Assembly (NCBI GenBank): GCA_009801085.1
Contig: VNWV01000037.1
Span: 48,412-112,411, forward strand
Length of the DNA: 64,000 nucleotides
Origin: Lasiodiplodia sp. COLG20
Lineage: Eukaryota; Ascomycota; Dothideomycetes; Botryosphaeriales; Botryosphaeriaceae
Reading direction: 5' to 3'
Program-made: the position numbers and the translations under genes
Shown here: piece by piece, positions 31,501 through 42,453 of the stretch
How the letters are laid out: each line of letters begins with the position of its first letter
How positions within the stretch are numbered: position 1 is the first letter of the stretch
Notes under the pieces: model-generated
What the model saw: only the letters and a program-made list of their open reading frames with translations
Told to the model about the DNA's origin: nothing
Database searches by the model: none

Positions 31501-32331
31501 CTTTCCTCTTTGCGCTTTCTTTGCTGATCCTTAGGGCTGATCGACAATGGATGGAAGGAAGAAAGAAAGCGCGACCATGACAGCCTTGGCCTTGCCCCTC
31601 GCACGAAGAAGCTTCCCGGTGGAGCCGGTACCTGATGGCCGCAGCGGCATGTCGTGAAACGAACGAGAACAGATGGGAAAAGAAAACAAAGAAATATTCT
31701 ACGATTTGTCATTACGTGGATTCTGGCTTTCCCTTATATATGTTTTCCCCCCGGCCGTTGGGTATCTCAGACATGCAAAGCTCATGTAAGTGGGTTCTGT
31801 TTTTGGTGTGTGTGTGGTGTGAGAAAAGAAAAAGGGGGAATTGTGGCGCTCGCAAAAAGGAAAGGCGAGGGTAAACCCAGCGAGAGAAAGAGGAGGCGTA
31901 GTAGGAGCAGAGAAACAATGTCAGAGCCCAGCCCGCGTTATACAAACTCCACCCCTGAGAAAAAGGAAAAGGAAGACTCCGACTCCCAACCCCGGCCTGC
32001 GAGAGAGAAACAATAAATGGGTGTTTTGGAAAAAGAGAAAGGAAAACCGGATAATATGAAAAAAAAAAAGGATGTCCTCACACGCCCCGTAACGGCCCGA
32101 AACTTTTTTTTCTTTGGTCCTCTCTCTACGCCGTGGAAATGATTGTTGCCTCGGTACCGCCTCGTGAGAAAGAATACAAATACACTACCGCTCATTATTC
32201 AGCCCCGGTCGAGCTATCCAAATGGGGAGTGTGGGGCCTACCACGAAACAAAACTTGGGGATATGCACGTCGCTTCCGGGCTCTACACACGATATCCGCT
32301 TCGGGGATCTCCTCGTCCGGATCCGCACCAA
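28585..32331. other. 3.7-kb stretch without a supported gene
   Basis: Only short frames are present on either strand, none with recognisable domains. There are homopurine and homopyrimidine tracts and poly-A/poly-T runs (31,260-31,320; 31,460-31,510; 32,050-32,110). I see no terminal inverted repeats, transposase or RNA gene. Confidence 0.5.
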
Positions 32332-33234
32332 TCAGCGCAAAGTGCCCAGGGTCCGACCATTGCCCTGGATCTCGGTCGGCACGCCCCGCAGCGAGCGGGT
32401 GGGTGGTAATTGCGAGCTGGGCCGCGGGGTGGTGGGCTTGGAGCCGGAGTTCTGTTGCTGGCCGGGCGGTGTGGGCGGCAGCGGGCCGTCCAGGCTCGGA
32501 TGTTGCTGTTGCAGCGGGCTGCTGGCCATGACGTGCTGGGCTTGCGGCTGGTACAGCGGCTGCTGGCTGTGCTGCGAGGACGAGCCGTGCGACAGGCCCG
32601 GGGACGAGACGTTGGACGAGGCGCGCGAGGCGGTCGAGACCATGCTGTCGGCGCGGGCGGGCAGGCCGTCGTGGATGGGGTTGGTGCTGGCGGTGTTGCG
32701 GCCGACGGAGGTGCCGCCGCTGCGGATCGACGAGGCGTCGTTCTGCGAGGCCGTGTCGTTGCCCGTGTGGGCGGCCATCAGTTCGGGAAACAGATTCTTG
32801 GTGGAGATGGCGTCGGCGAACTCCTTCCAGCGGATGATCTGGCTGCCCGTCTCGTCGAACTCCAGGCTCCAGACGTACTCGTTGGTGAAGGGCCCGGAGA
32901 CGGTGCGGCCGGTGGCGATGATCCAGAGGCACACTTTGCGGGCAGGGATGTCCTCGATGATCTCGTGCACCGACATGTGCATCTCCTTGAAGGTGTTGGC
33001 CAGCATGTTGAGGGCCTGCTGGCAGGCGGCGTTGTCCTGCGGCATGGCGCCCAGCGACTTGGGGTAGATCTCGCGCCAGCAGCTGCGGTCGCGCAGCTTC
33101 CACACGGTCGTGGTGTCGATGCGGTTGAAGGCGTCGACGACGGCCAGGGCCGTCTGGCGCTGGCGGGTCATGCCATTGTCGGCGTCTTGGGTCTTGGAGG
33201 ACGACTTGTCCTTGAAGAGGGTCGCGAAAGGCAT
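32332..33234 (-). CDS. NTF2/SnoaL-like domain protein, 300 aa
   Basis: The first ATG of the frame is at 33234 (MPFATLFKDK); the frame is open upstream only through a GTG. Residues of about 20-145 form an NTF2-like cone: a first helix TALAVVDAFNRIDTTTVWKLR, a strand around REIYPKSLGAMP, the helix DNAACQQALNMLANTFKEM, and strands KVCLWIIATGRTVSGPFTNEYVWSLEF and IIRWKEFAD. That is the usual SnoaL/ketosteroid-isomerase-like order. The remaining half is disordered, Ser/Gln/Pro-rich. NTF2-like folds bind small hydrophobic ligands or act as isomerases or scaffolds. No catalytic residues can be assigned, so no reaction is claimed. No linked pathway genes nearby. Confidence 0.75.
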   Translation of the reverse strand: MPFATLFKDKSSSKTQDADNGMTRQRQTALAVVDAFNRIDTTTVWKLRDRSCWREIYPKSLGAMPQDNAACQQALNMLANTFKEMHMSVHEIIEDIPARKVCLWIIATGRTVSGPFTNEYVWSLEFDETGSQIIRWKEFADAISTKNLFPELMAAHTGNDTASQNDASSIRSGGTSVGRNTASTNPIHDGLPARADSMVSTASRASSNVSSPGLSHGSSSQHSQQPLYQPQAQHVMASSPLQQQHPSLDGPLPPTPPGQQQNSGSKPTTPRPSSQLPPTRSLRGVPTEIQGNGRTLGTLR

Positions 33235-34357
33235 GGCGAGCAGCAGCAGTGGGTCAGGCGGGGAGGCGGGGGAGGGCGAAGGGTAAGCCGCAGCCTTGAG
33301 CCTCTTGGGCACTCGTCTCGGGGCACGCGAGCTGTCCTGCTGCTTCTTGCTTGAAGCTTTCGCGGTGCGGCGTGGGCCAGGGCAGGGCAGAGGTATTAAA
33401 CGCAGATTAGCAGCCCAGCCCTGGCGCGCGATCAGCGCAGGGGCGCTCCCCTCCGAGTCGTGCTACTGGCTGCGGGCCCGCGCGCGCGCATTACTCAGCG
33501 CCGCTGCCTCTCTTTTGCCGCTGTGCAGAGAGCCAGCCGCGTGCAGGCAGGCGGGCGCAAGGGGCGCGCACGCTGCTGCCAGAATCCTGCAGCAAGCGTG
33601 GGGAAAGCGAGCGAGCGGCTAGAGGCACGGGCGGGGCATCGCGTCGTCGGCTCTTGATGGCGTCAGGCCGTCGCATACCGCAACGACCGCCGATTCATGC
33701 CAATCACGGCCCCTTTCCTCACATGACGCACGCCGGCATACCCCGAGCGCGCCCTGACCGATCGTGACGACGGCCTGCTCGACTCGCCACCCGCTCGAGA
33801 TAGGAGAGTGGCGTTTCACAACCGCCGGGGCGTCGCATCCTGCCCGCGGATGTCGGCGCGCGCCATGCGGTCGGATCGGCGCCGCCGCCGGCACACCATG
33901 GCGCGCGGTGACCAGTCGCATCCGCAGAACGCCCAAGGGGCACGCCTCTTCATATGGCGAGAGGCGCCGTCTCGGATCAGCTGCCGCGGATAACGAGCGC
34001 CCGAGCAGGAAAACGAGCCTCACGCACATCTTGCGCTGCATCCGGCAGCGAGCGACAGAGGCTGACTCGCCGCGGAGGCGGGCGAGTCGTGCCGCTTGGG
34101 CATCACCTCCCTGGCGAGATTGCTCGCCAGTCCGTGGGGCATCAACGGGAAGCCGGCCGTGTCGGAGGTCTCTCCGGACTGACGGATACAGCAACTCCAA
34201 GTCTCAAGTGCAGCAGAAGTGCAGTCCCTAGGCCATGGACTTTCTCCAAAAACGCCTCCGTCCCTCCTCTCCCATGCTCTCCCAAGGTGCACCCAGCTCC
34301 ACGCCTGAATCATCTTTTGCGAGATCGCCTGCGCTGCTCCGAGGCGTCCTTCTCTAA
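33235..34357. other. Intergenic, no supported gene
   Basis: Head-to-head spacer between the SnoaL-like gene and the small gene at 34358. GC-rich with only overlapping short frames. Confidence 0.5.
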
Positions 34358-34982
34358 ATGGATTCTCTCTCCATTGACAGTTCGAGGTCCGTCCTGCCTC
34401 CCCAGCCCCCCATTGGTCGCCTCGCCTTGACTGATTTTCCACAGCTCCTGGGAGCAGCGCAACTCCACGCTGCCCCTCGCCCAAGGCCCGCTGCCGCCTC
34501 CACCAAGCAGCCCAACCCGCCCGCGCCGACAGAAGCACTCGCAAGCCCTCGTCCGCTACCAGCCGCCCCAGGTGTGCGGCGTGCTCGAGGTGCGCAAGAA
34601 CGCCTGCTTCCTTGGCGTCACCGCCATCGTGCGCCGCGAGACGCGCGAGCTCGTCGACTCGAGCGAATACGGTACCTACGAGTACCCCAGAGTCAAGTAT
34701 GTCGTCGAGGACCTTAGCTGGCCCGTCTTCAAGCGCTTCGGCGGCCTGGACATTATAGACCCGGACCTCCTCCACGTGCTGGAATCCAAGTCGCGCTGGT
34801 GGACCAAGACGGATGACTGGTTCCTGCTTGCCCAGTACGCCTTTGGCAAGAGCCGCAGGAGGACCCTTTTCACCTTTGCTGATCCGAGTGTGCCTACCCT
34901 TCCGCGTGCTTTGCCTGCCCCTCCCTTTGCCGGAGACCAGAGGGATTGCCGTGTGTCTGACCGCATTGAGGAACTCGCTTGA
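34358..34982 (+). CDS. Small protein of unknown function, two exons, 188 aa
   Basis: ATG 34358 (MDSLSIDSS); exon 1 is 34358-34386 and exon 2 is 34445-34982. They are joined by a 58-nt intron with a TTGACTGA branch-like site and CAG acceptor, though its GTCCGT donor is weak. After a Pro-rich stretch comes a compact region with VCGVLEVRKNACFLGVTAIV, EYGTYEYPRVKYVVEDL, RFGGLDIIDPDLLHVLE and WWTKTDDWFLLAQYAFGKS, which looks like a folded domain. I do not recognise it. The last 35 residues are Pro-rich and may be readthrough of another intron. No signal peptide or membrane segment. Confidence 0.55.
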
Positions 34983-37084
34983 CGCCAACCGTTGGGCCCA
35001 TCCGCGGCGAGCGTCGTTGCGTAGCCTTGGCCCTGGGATTTCTTGCCCGTGGAGGTAAAGCTTGTGCTTTATCTGGCCTGGAAAGCCGACTCTACTTCAC
35101 TCGTGTCCGAGCGTATACTTTTCATCTTCCCGCTAGTCCGCAGATCTCTATGCTCTTCCCGCCTTGCGGACGACGGGCCTTCCCGCACGCGTCAGCGAAC
35201 CACCAAAGACCAGCCCGAACACTTGCTCTAGATCCTTGGCACGACGGCACAAATGACTTGCATAACTCCGGTGGAGCCCCGGGACTTCCGGATCGTGCCG
35301 GATCCAGTTAATAAGGACAAGAGCCGTTGTTTCGCACTCTGCCAAGGGGATATCCTTGGTGGAGTCTAGAACGGTCTCTACACCTGGCGGACCAGATCTA
35401 TGGCCTTTTTAAATCTCCATTCCACCCCGTCTTTCCGTTACTCTGGCCCACTTCCTGGATCCTTTAACCTGTAGTACACCTGTTTTCCTGGCCGGAAGCC
35501 GTCAAAGCTCCCGTTTGACTAGGACCCTTTTCCCCCTGATCTCTTCCTTCTGGACCTACAACCTGGATTCCATCTGGATGTCACACCACTGGCTGATCCT
35601 GGACCATCAAACCCGAAAAAATACGTCTATGAATTTTACGCAACGCACCAAAAGTAATTTTTTGTTCCCACGAGCAACGGTCGAGCACATCGTCTTCAAC
35701 GACAAGACATTGTGCATTATACCACAGGTTATTCAACCAGCAGCAAGTCTATTTGCATCGCCGTTTGCTCCATTGTTTGCGTAGCCTTTCTGTTGAAAAC
35801 AGTTCTGCTTCGCTTGCTTGCCCCTAGAAACGGGCTCTCATTTTCGTCTGCATACACTCTCTAGACTGTCATTTGCTTTGTGTTTTTTCTTGTTTTGTAT
35901 GTATTGCATTTCTTGGAGTTTTATTTGGATCGTCTCCCGGCAGGGAGAATGGACGGTTGGGCGGAGGACTACCCAGATATCGGATTGGGCGGCTATCTGT
36001 TTTTCATCGTTTTGAACCTGTCTGTATACATCTTCAGCGTTCTAGTCATCTCGGTTCTTGAAAGCACATCATCGCATAAAGTTTTCGGCTCTTTTCTTCT
36101 AACTGTTCGGCGGCTTTTCTCCAGCGTTCTCGTTTGAGTACCAAAGAGACTATATTTGAACAATTTTTAATTAGAAAGACACACACACACACCGTGTTTG
36201 GCTTCTTCCAAATCGTTACCATCACTTGATCACGAGCATCATGTTTCAGCTACTCGCTACCCGAAGACCTATCCAATCGTAATGTAGGAGGGGAACCCAG
36301 CGATGTGGAGAACTCAACAGCGGCCCCGCCTCCCACAACACTGTTGGTTGTCGTCCCTCACAGCGCGCCTATTTCCATCCACTCGGAGATTTTTCTTCGC
36401 TCGCTCGGCGCGACGACAAGCCTTGCTGTCCATTTAGCCGTTGTTAGCAAGAAGATGCGAGACATGCTTCCCTTGCAGCAAATCCCCTCGCGTATGTATG
36501 CGCTCCACACACACACCCGTCAGCCACCCACAACCACCACAACAAGCTGCAGCCGGGATGGACTGAAGTCAATAATGAGCAAATAAGCCACACAATAATG
36601 GGCGCGCGCCAGCGCTTACTTTGTTCGGAAGGAAGTTCGGGCGCGGTAGGGCGGAATTCGGCGATGGGACCGGACCCCGATCGAATCGGCCCCCCCGGCG
36701 GGTAGCGTAGCGTGGCCGGGTGTGGCGTGTACGGCGGCGCGTGTGTGGTGACACATGGCACGTAGCCACGTGCATGGTAGCCTTGCTTATTGGGTGCTGC
36801 TTATTTTGACGACGGGCGATGATGGGGAGGGGTTTGCGTTGCTGCGGGGTTTGTTGGGGGATGTGTGCGGCTTCGCTCACTTACGTTCCGCATTGAGCGA
36901 GGTCTTTTGTTTCTTGGTTTCTTTTACGGAGAACAAAAAAAAAATAGTATACGTTAATCTGCTCTCCAAAAGCATCATGTAGCGATCTGTCATAATGGTC
37001 TTCCACATCCCGCCTCCCGTCGCCTACACCAATCCTTCCCTCTCTCCCTCCACCCATCCCTGGCCTTCCCTCCCCCTCCCTCCC
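34983..37084. other. Intergenic, no supported gene
   Basis: AT-rich between 35,500 and 36,250, with a CA repeat at 36,180-36,192. A short plus-strand frame around 36,305-36,500 reads LLVVVPHSAPISIHSEIF and is followed by a GTATGT donor-like site, but has no ATG and no recognised partner exon. Confidence 0.45.
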
Positions 37085-39315
37085 TCACCCACTCCCTTCC
37101 TCCCACCACCTCCCCCTCTCCTTAAACCGCAACCACATCGGCCCCAACGTCATCGTAAACGTATCCTTCATCCCCTCATCGAACCTCTTCCCCTCCACAT
37201 CCTCTTCACTCCCCTTCCTCTCAAACCCCAGATCAAACCTCAACGCCATCCTCGCCAACACACTGCGCATCTCCCACATCGCCAGCGCCTTCCCCGCGCA
37301 CGCAAACTGGCCCACCTGAAACGGGAAGAACGCCGGTCCACCATCCGAGACACCGTTGTTATCGACCCTGCCGGGCTTGAGAATGAGCTCCGGCCGCCCG
37401 CCCAGCGCGCGGTCCGCGATCCAGCGCTCCGGCACGAACGCGTCCGGCTGGCTGAAGTAGCGCGGCGACCGGTGCAGGACGTAGGGCGACATGTAGACGT
37501 CGGTTGAGCCGGGGATGTGGAGTTCTCTCTGCTGCTTCCCTCCTGCTGCCCCGGCGCGTCCTGCGTCCGCGCAGTCGTCGTCGTCGTCGTCGTCCAGCAC
37601 GATGCGCAGTCCTTCCGGCGGCGTGACGCGCGGGTTGCCGCCGGGGGTGGCGGGTTTGAGGCGCATGGTCTCGTTGATGATGGCGTCGAGCAGGGGCGCC
37701 TGGGCGAGGTTGGCGGCGAGGTGGGCGTAGGAGAAGGTGTCGGGGCCGCCGGGGAAGAGGGGCGCGAGGGCGGATTGGAGGGCGCGCCAGAGCGTGGGAC
37801 GGCGGGAGAGGTAGTAGAAGGCGTTGATGAGGGTGTTGGAGGTTGTGTCGCTGTTGGATGGTTAGGTTTGGTTGAAGAGAGAGAGAGAGAGGAAGAGAGG
37901 GAGGGAGGACGACGACTCACGCTCCGGCTATGACGATGAGGCGGCCGTCTTCGTCGAGGGCGGCTTGGGTGCGTGGGGCGTTCGGGCTCTTGGCTTCGTA
38001 GGCTTGGAGGATGTGGGTGCAGATGTCGGAGGGTTGGGAGAGGGAGGCGGATTGGTCTGCGGCGATGGCCTGAGGGAGAGGGGAGGTTAGTACGATGGTG
38101 TCTTGTTTTTTTTGCTGCTTCACCCCAATTACTCATCTCTGTCGAGATAAGAGCGCCGCCTCTCCGTCACCTGTCCCTCCTGCTCCAGAATAGAAAAAAA
38201 AAAAAAAGGAAAGGGTGTCTCACCTCCCTCTTCTCCGCCACCAACCCAGCGCAATACTTAACAAACGGCTGCACCGGCCCATCCGCCCCGGGAATCGCCG
38301 CCAAAAAGTTCAACAACCACGGAATCGGCTTCAGCACACCAATAAACAGCTGCTGCGCCCTGAGCGCTTTCACAGCCCAATGCTCCACCCCACCTCCCCT
38401 CAGCTGGCCGAAATCGCGGCCAAACCCGATCATGCCCATCAAGTCGTACGCCAGGTACGCGACCCAGTCGGTCACATTAATCGGCTTCTGGCCGGCCTCG
38501 CCGGCGGTCGCGATGGCGTCGAGGAAGAGCCCGATGGTCGACTGCAGCGACGGGTCGTACTTGGCCAGCGCCTTGCTGTTCAGCGCCGTGTCCCACGGCT
38601 TGCGCCGCAGCCGGTGGTCGCGGATGGAGCGCGTTTCGATCAGGCCGAGTCGGTCGTCGTTCCAGTGCGAGAGGGCGTAGAGGGTGGATTTGCGGCATGC
38701 GGCGAGGGGCGCGATGGCTTCGGCGCGGGTGATGGAGAGTTCGCGGGGGCCTGCGGGGTGGTGGGGGTGGGGGTTAGAGTGGATGTTTGATTGATGGGTT
38801 TGTTTTCGCTCTGGGACGTTTGCCAGTCCTCTTCGTTTTCTCTTTCTCATCTCCTGGCTTTATGTTTCTTGATTTGACGTGGCTCGTGCAGTGTACGAAC
38901 GCAACGAGAACAGCAGAAGAGACTCACCCGTCCGCACCACATCCCCATACTCCTCATGCATCCGCTTCATCTCCAAATGCCACTGCACCTTCCGCGCCGA
39001 CAACCACACCGCGTACAGCTTCGTAAACTTCGCCGGCCACGGCCCGGGAAATCGTCGCAGCCGGTGGAAGAATCCGCGATACACCAGCATCGAGGAGGTC
39101 AAGCCGAGTGCAACGAGAGCGCTGAAGCGCAGCATCTCCACCAGCGCCTCGACGATCGTCGCGCCGAAGACGTGCATGCTGAGGTAGAGGCAGATGGCCC
39201 AGAAACCGCTGAGCGCCATTCCGATGTACGGCAGGAACATGTCGATCTCGACCAGCTGGATGCCGCCGTGCACGACGACGCCTGCGACGATGGGGGCGAG
39301 CCAGGTGGGCGCCAT
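37085..39315 (-). CDS. Cytochrome P450 monooxygenase, four exons, 609 aa
   Basis: ATG 39315; exons 39315-38928, 38750-38224, 38069-37921 and 37850-37085, with GT..AG introns in consistent phases. The N-terminus has about three hydrophobic segments before RRFPGPWPAKFTKLY, an extended anchor seen in some fungal P450s, consistent with ER location. Conserved elements are the I-helix AGADTTS (formed across the third intron), the ExxR motif NETMR near residue 415, FVPERW near 495, and the haem loop FQVGQFACAGK with the axial Cys near 539. The enzyme needs NADPH-P450 reductase; the substrate is unknown. Its pattern resembles fungal P450s annotated as tryprostatin B 6-hydroxylase-like, but I do not assert that activity. 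An acidic Asp-run insertion lies between ExxR and PERW. No biosynthetic core gene lies beside it. Confidence 0.93.
37575..37593 (-). repeat. Asp-coding trinucleotide run inside the P450
   Basis: On the coding strand GAC-type codons encode DDDDDDD near residues 441-447, followed by a roughly 20-residue Ala/Gly-rich insertion. It sits in a loop before the HIPGSTDV strand. Confidence 0.85.
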
Positions 39316-39988
39316 GGTGGTGGTGGTGGTCGTGGTCGTGGTCGTTGGGGATGGAGACGAAAGCGGGGCTTGTGGTGGTTACGGGCGGTTCCTTTTGGGG
39401 GCCAAAAGGCGTCTGTCGTACAGCAGACGACGGGACGGACAGCGAGTGGCTGTTGGGGAAGAAGGACGGACGCCCGCGCGCGCTACTTGTACTTCGCGGC
39501 AGCAACCCCATGTTCGACATCATCTCTCTCGTCCGTAAGTAAAAGCAAAAAAAAACCGATGGAGCGGGAGGCACGGGTCTATCACGTCAGCCATTCCTTT
39601 TACAGGCCAATTGTGGAGTGGAGCGGGCTGCCCCGCTCGCCTCGCTCGCGGTCGTCTGATGATGTGCGGCTGGGATCGTGGCAGGGATCCGGTCGCGCCT
39701 TCTTGTTGCGGGATATGCGTCCGACGAATTCAGCGGAGCGCCGGCGTGGCATTGCATCTGAATGCGAAGGCTTTGAAAAGAATGGTGCGTGATTGGCGAT
39801 TCGGCTGTGGCGGGACACGAGGGAATGTGGAGAAGATGTCGGTCCCCTGCACAGACTCTGGAGACAAGAGAACTCAACCTCCTCTTTGTAAGATAAAAAT
39901 TACTACGAGGTCTATAAACTGGCATCAAACTTTTGGAACAACAACACAATATTTCCAAATGACGTACCATTGCAGGGCCAAGATCTAT
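39316..39988. other. Intergenic, no supported gene
   Basis: Promoter side of the P450 and 3' flank of the bZIP gene. A CCA/GGT-type repeat lies just upstream of the P450 start (39,317-39,345). Confidence 0.5.
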
Positions 39989-40726
39989 TCAAGAAATCTG
40001 GTCGACGAGGGCAAACAAATTCTGAGTAAGTACTCGACATCCGCTGCCGCGTACAACTGCTCGGCGAAAGCCTGGTCTGAGCCATGCTTTTAGGACCTCG
40101 GGTGGGATTTCTTCCACTCGTTGTTCATGAATGATGGCGTATGCAGCGCGACAATCCATCGTCGATTCACCGGGAGATGCTGGCGGTAAATGAAGGCAGT
40201 CATTGCCCGGTACTTCTTCCTCGATAGTGTTGCCTCTTTCGCAAGTAAATCTCTCACTGCAGGGTCCAGAATCTTCTCCAGTCCGTTCAATTACAGAAGT
40301 TGAAAGTCCCAAACAACACCGGCTGGAAGCACCTTCAAGAATGTGAGGCCCTTCTTCGGAAGCTGTTCCGCTCGCACTTGAAAGGTGCTGAATCGTATCA
40401 GTGTTTTCGGCTCTGCCCTTTGAGCTGCCAACATTGATGATTTCCGAGATGGTTGCGCCATTTTCCGACCCCAACGATATGCCTCCTTGGCGGCTCTCAA
40501 GTGCACACCGGAGTCTTGTGACCTCGGCATCAAGCTCTTTGCCACGCTTGAGGGCAGCATGGAGCTGGCTCTGCGTGGAGGCTAGCGCGACTTCCAATTC
40601 TGCAATCCGATTCTTTACTTTGGCGCGATGGCGGCGCTGGTTCTCTCGTAGTCGCGTAGCCTTGTGCTCTGGCGGTTTGGATGAGAATTTCTGCGTCAGA
40701 CTCTTGCCAGGGATTGTCGGTGCCAT
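39989..40726 (-). CDS. bZIP transcription factor, 245 aa
   Basis: ATG 40726 (MAPTIPGK); the frame is open upstream to 40930 but contains no earlier ATG. Residues of about 20-75 hold the bZIP: basic region RLRENQRRHRAKVKNR, then zipper IAELEVALASTQSQLHAALKRGKELDAEVTRL with hydrophobic heptad spacing. The rest is mostly disordered and has Cys residues in RCCLGLS, GPCSERFTCE and NDCLHL, which could sense thiol-reactive metals. A short conserved-looking C-terminal part is EEIPPEVLKAWLRPGF. It is divergent from the arsenite methyltransferase gene, with 337 bases between ATGs. In yeast a bZIP (Yap8/Arr1) controls arsenic resistance through Cys residues. By analogy this protein may regulate its neighbour, but it is not a demonstrated Yap8 orthologue. 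Confidence 0.85.
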   Translation of the reverse strand: MAPTIPGKSLTQKFSSKPPEHKATRLRENQRRHRAKVKNRIAELEVALASTQSQLHAALKRGKELDAEVTRLRCALESRQGGISLGSENGATISEIINVGSSKGRAENTDTIQHLSSASGTASEEGPHILEGASSRCCLGLSTSVIERTGEDSGPCSERFTCERGNTIEEEVPGNDCLHLPPASPGESTMDCRAAYAIIHEQRVEEIPPEVLKAWLRPGFRRAVVRGSGCRVLTQNLFALVDQIS

Positions 40727-41063
40727 GATGTAGGCTTCCAGTTGGTGCAATGTGAGTGGGTTATGATCGTGTTGCGGGTGGTCGAGATGCGGGGACCAGC
40801 TTACGCTGCATGGCGGGGTAGGAAGCGCCTTCGCCACAAGCGATGACAAACCGATAAATTCCCGTTTCGAGAAAGTCACTTCGCAGCACGAACCACATAA
40901 GAGACGGAAAGGGCGAACATCCAATGACAAATCCTATTGAGTTGGCATTTTTCAAAAACGCTGGTGCATATATAACCTCCACTGACGCTTCCAAAGACCA
41001 TCATCCAAACAAGTTTCCAAGCACCTTCAATACGTCTCACAATCCTACAACGCCCTGCCAATC
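40727..41063. promoter_or_regulatory. Bidirectional promoter, bZIP / arsenite methyltransferase
   Basis: The divergent spacer contains CCAAT at 40921-40925 and TATATAA at 40969-40975, both placed for the methyltransferase start at 41064. I saw no perfect AP-1 or Yap8-type palindrome. Confidence 0.5.
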
Positions 41064-42119
41064 ATGGATGCCTCCGATGTCTACGAGCAAGTCCGAAAAC
41101 ACTACAGCGCGGCATCACAGAGCACAAGCGTCCCCTACAGTAAGACCGTGGCTAAGTCGTTTGGGTATTCCGAGGAAGAGTTGGCGAGCGTTCCAGAAGA
41201 CGCCAACTTAGGTCTGAGCTGTGGCAACCCTTTGGCACTAGCCAGCGTGAAAGAGGTCAGTTGAGGTGTGCCAGATCTACGCTTCTGCAAACTGATCGTA
41301 TGATTCAGGGCGAAACCCTCATCGACCTTGGATGTGGTGCCGGCTTCGACGTTTTCCTCGCCGCTCCTAAAGTAGGCGACAGCGGCGCTGTGATTGGCGT
41401 TGACATGAACGAGGTAAGATCAGCCTGGAAACTCCAATGAACGTGACATGCTTAACGCCAAAGGACATGCTCGCACGGGCGAACAAGATCAAAGCCGCAA
41501 AGAATGCGATCAACGTCTCTTTTGTGAAATCGCCCATCACCGCAATCAACATTCAGTCGGGCACTGCAGATTGTATTATCTCCAATTGTGTCATTAACCT
41601 TGTACCGGAGTCAGAGAAAGATTTGGTGTTCAAAGAAATGTTCAGGCTGCTCAAGCCAGGAGGAAGAATTGCCGTTTCTGACATTCTCGCCAAGAAGCCG
41701 CTCCCTGAGGACCTCAGGTCGGATGTGTCCATGTACGTTGGCTGTATTGCAGGCGCGAGTCTGGTAGCAAGCTACGAGGAATGGCTGAAGCAAGCTGGAT
41801 TCTGTGGTAAGTGAGCCTCACGGTCTCCAGAACTTCATCAAGATTAACCAGGGGTAGAGATCCTAATTGTCGACTCGCAGGCGGACTTGAACGTCTATGC
41901 CAACACGAAGGAGGATGGCACGAAGCAAAGCAAGTGCTGTGCGCCAAAGAGCAGCCATGAGACAGACGACACGGATGCTCGTTCCTCCTCAGCAAGGTTC
42001 TCCGATGTTGATCTCAACGATTGGGTTGGTAAGTCATCTTGAAAACCACCACTGGCAATATATCGGTAGACAGGCTGACCATTCAAGGCTCATACAAAAT
42101 CTATGCGGTGAAGGGTTGA
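41064..42119 (+). CDS. arsM: Arsenite S-adenosylmethionine methyltransferase (ArsM/AS3MT type)
   Basis: ATG 41064; exons 41064-41255, 41309-41413, 41464-41806, 41852-42028 and 42088-42119. The introns are 45-59 nt, GT..AG and phase-consistent; the protein is 282 residues. It transfers methyl groups from SAM to trivalent arsenic in the cytosol. SAM-binding motif I is [16 protein letters not shown], followed by [11 protein letters not shown]. Three family Cys residues can be placed: GLSCGNP (C53), SNCVINLVP (C141) and YVGCIAGA (C193), corresponding to the arsenite-binding cysteines of AS3MT-type enzymes. A GFCG turn follows. The C-terminus has a Cys pair in KCCAPKSS, as in several microbial ArsM proteins. 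It is divergent from a bZIP gene, which suggests metal-responsive control. Confidence 0.93.
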
Positions 42120-42453
42120 CACTTGACATGTATGCTGGAGCCGTGTAACGTCTCCGCTATAATTATCGGACGCGCCAGGGAGTCACTTTCCAAGCAATAA
42201 TGTTCGTACGCAGGCAATTGAATGAAATAATGTAGAATTGATTGCCACATTCGTGTCTGAACGACAGCGTCAGCTGCCTGCAAAAGCCGATCAGTGTATT
42301 CGCTTTCCTTCTCAGCCAAGCTGGTGGTCATCTATGTCCCTTCTTGACGCCTCTCAAACGCACACCGGACGCTTATGCTCCGTCAAGCTCCTTGCCGCGC
42401 TCGAGAGCTGTAGGTGCTCTATCTAAAATACCGATTCCCTAAGACTCGTTCGC
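42120..42453. other. Convergent 3' ends, no gene
   Basis: Short spacer between the 3' ends of arsM (plus) and the unknown gene at 42454 (minus). Nothing further recognised. Confidence 0.5.

Noticed and set aside
36305..36586. Possible small gene (LLVVVPHSAPISIHSEIF)
   Set aside because: Starts with GTG, no partner exon and no known family; left as intergenic comment.
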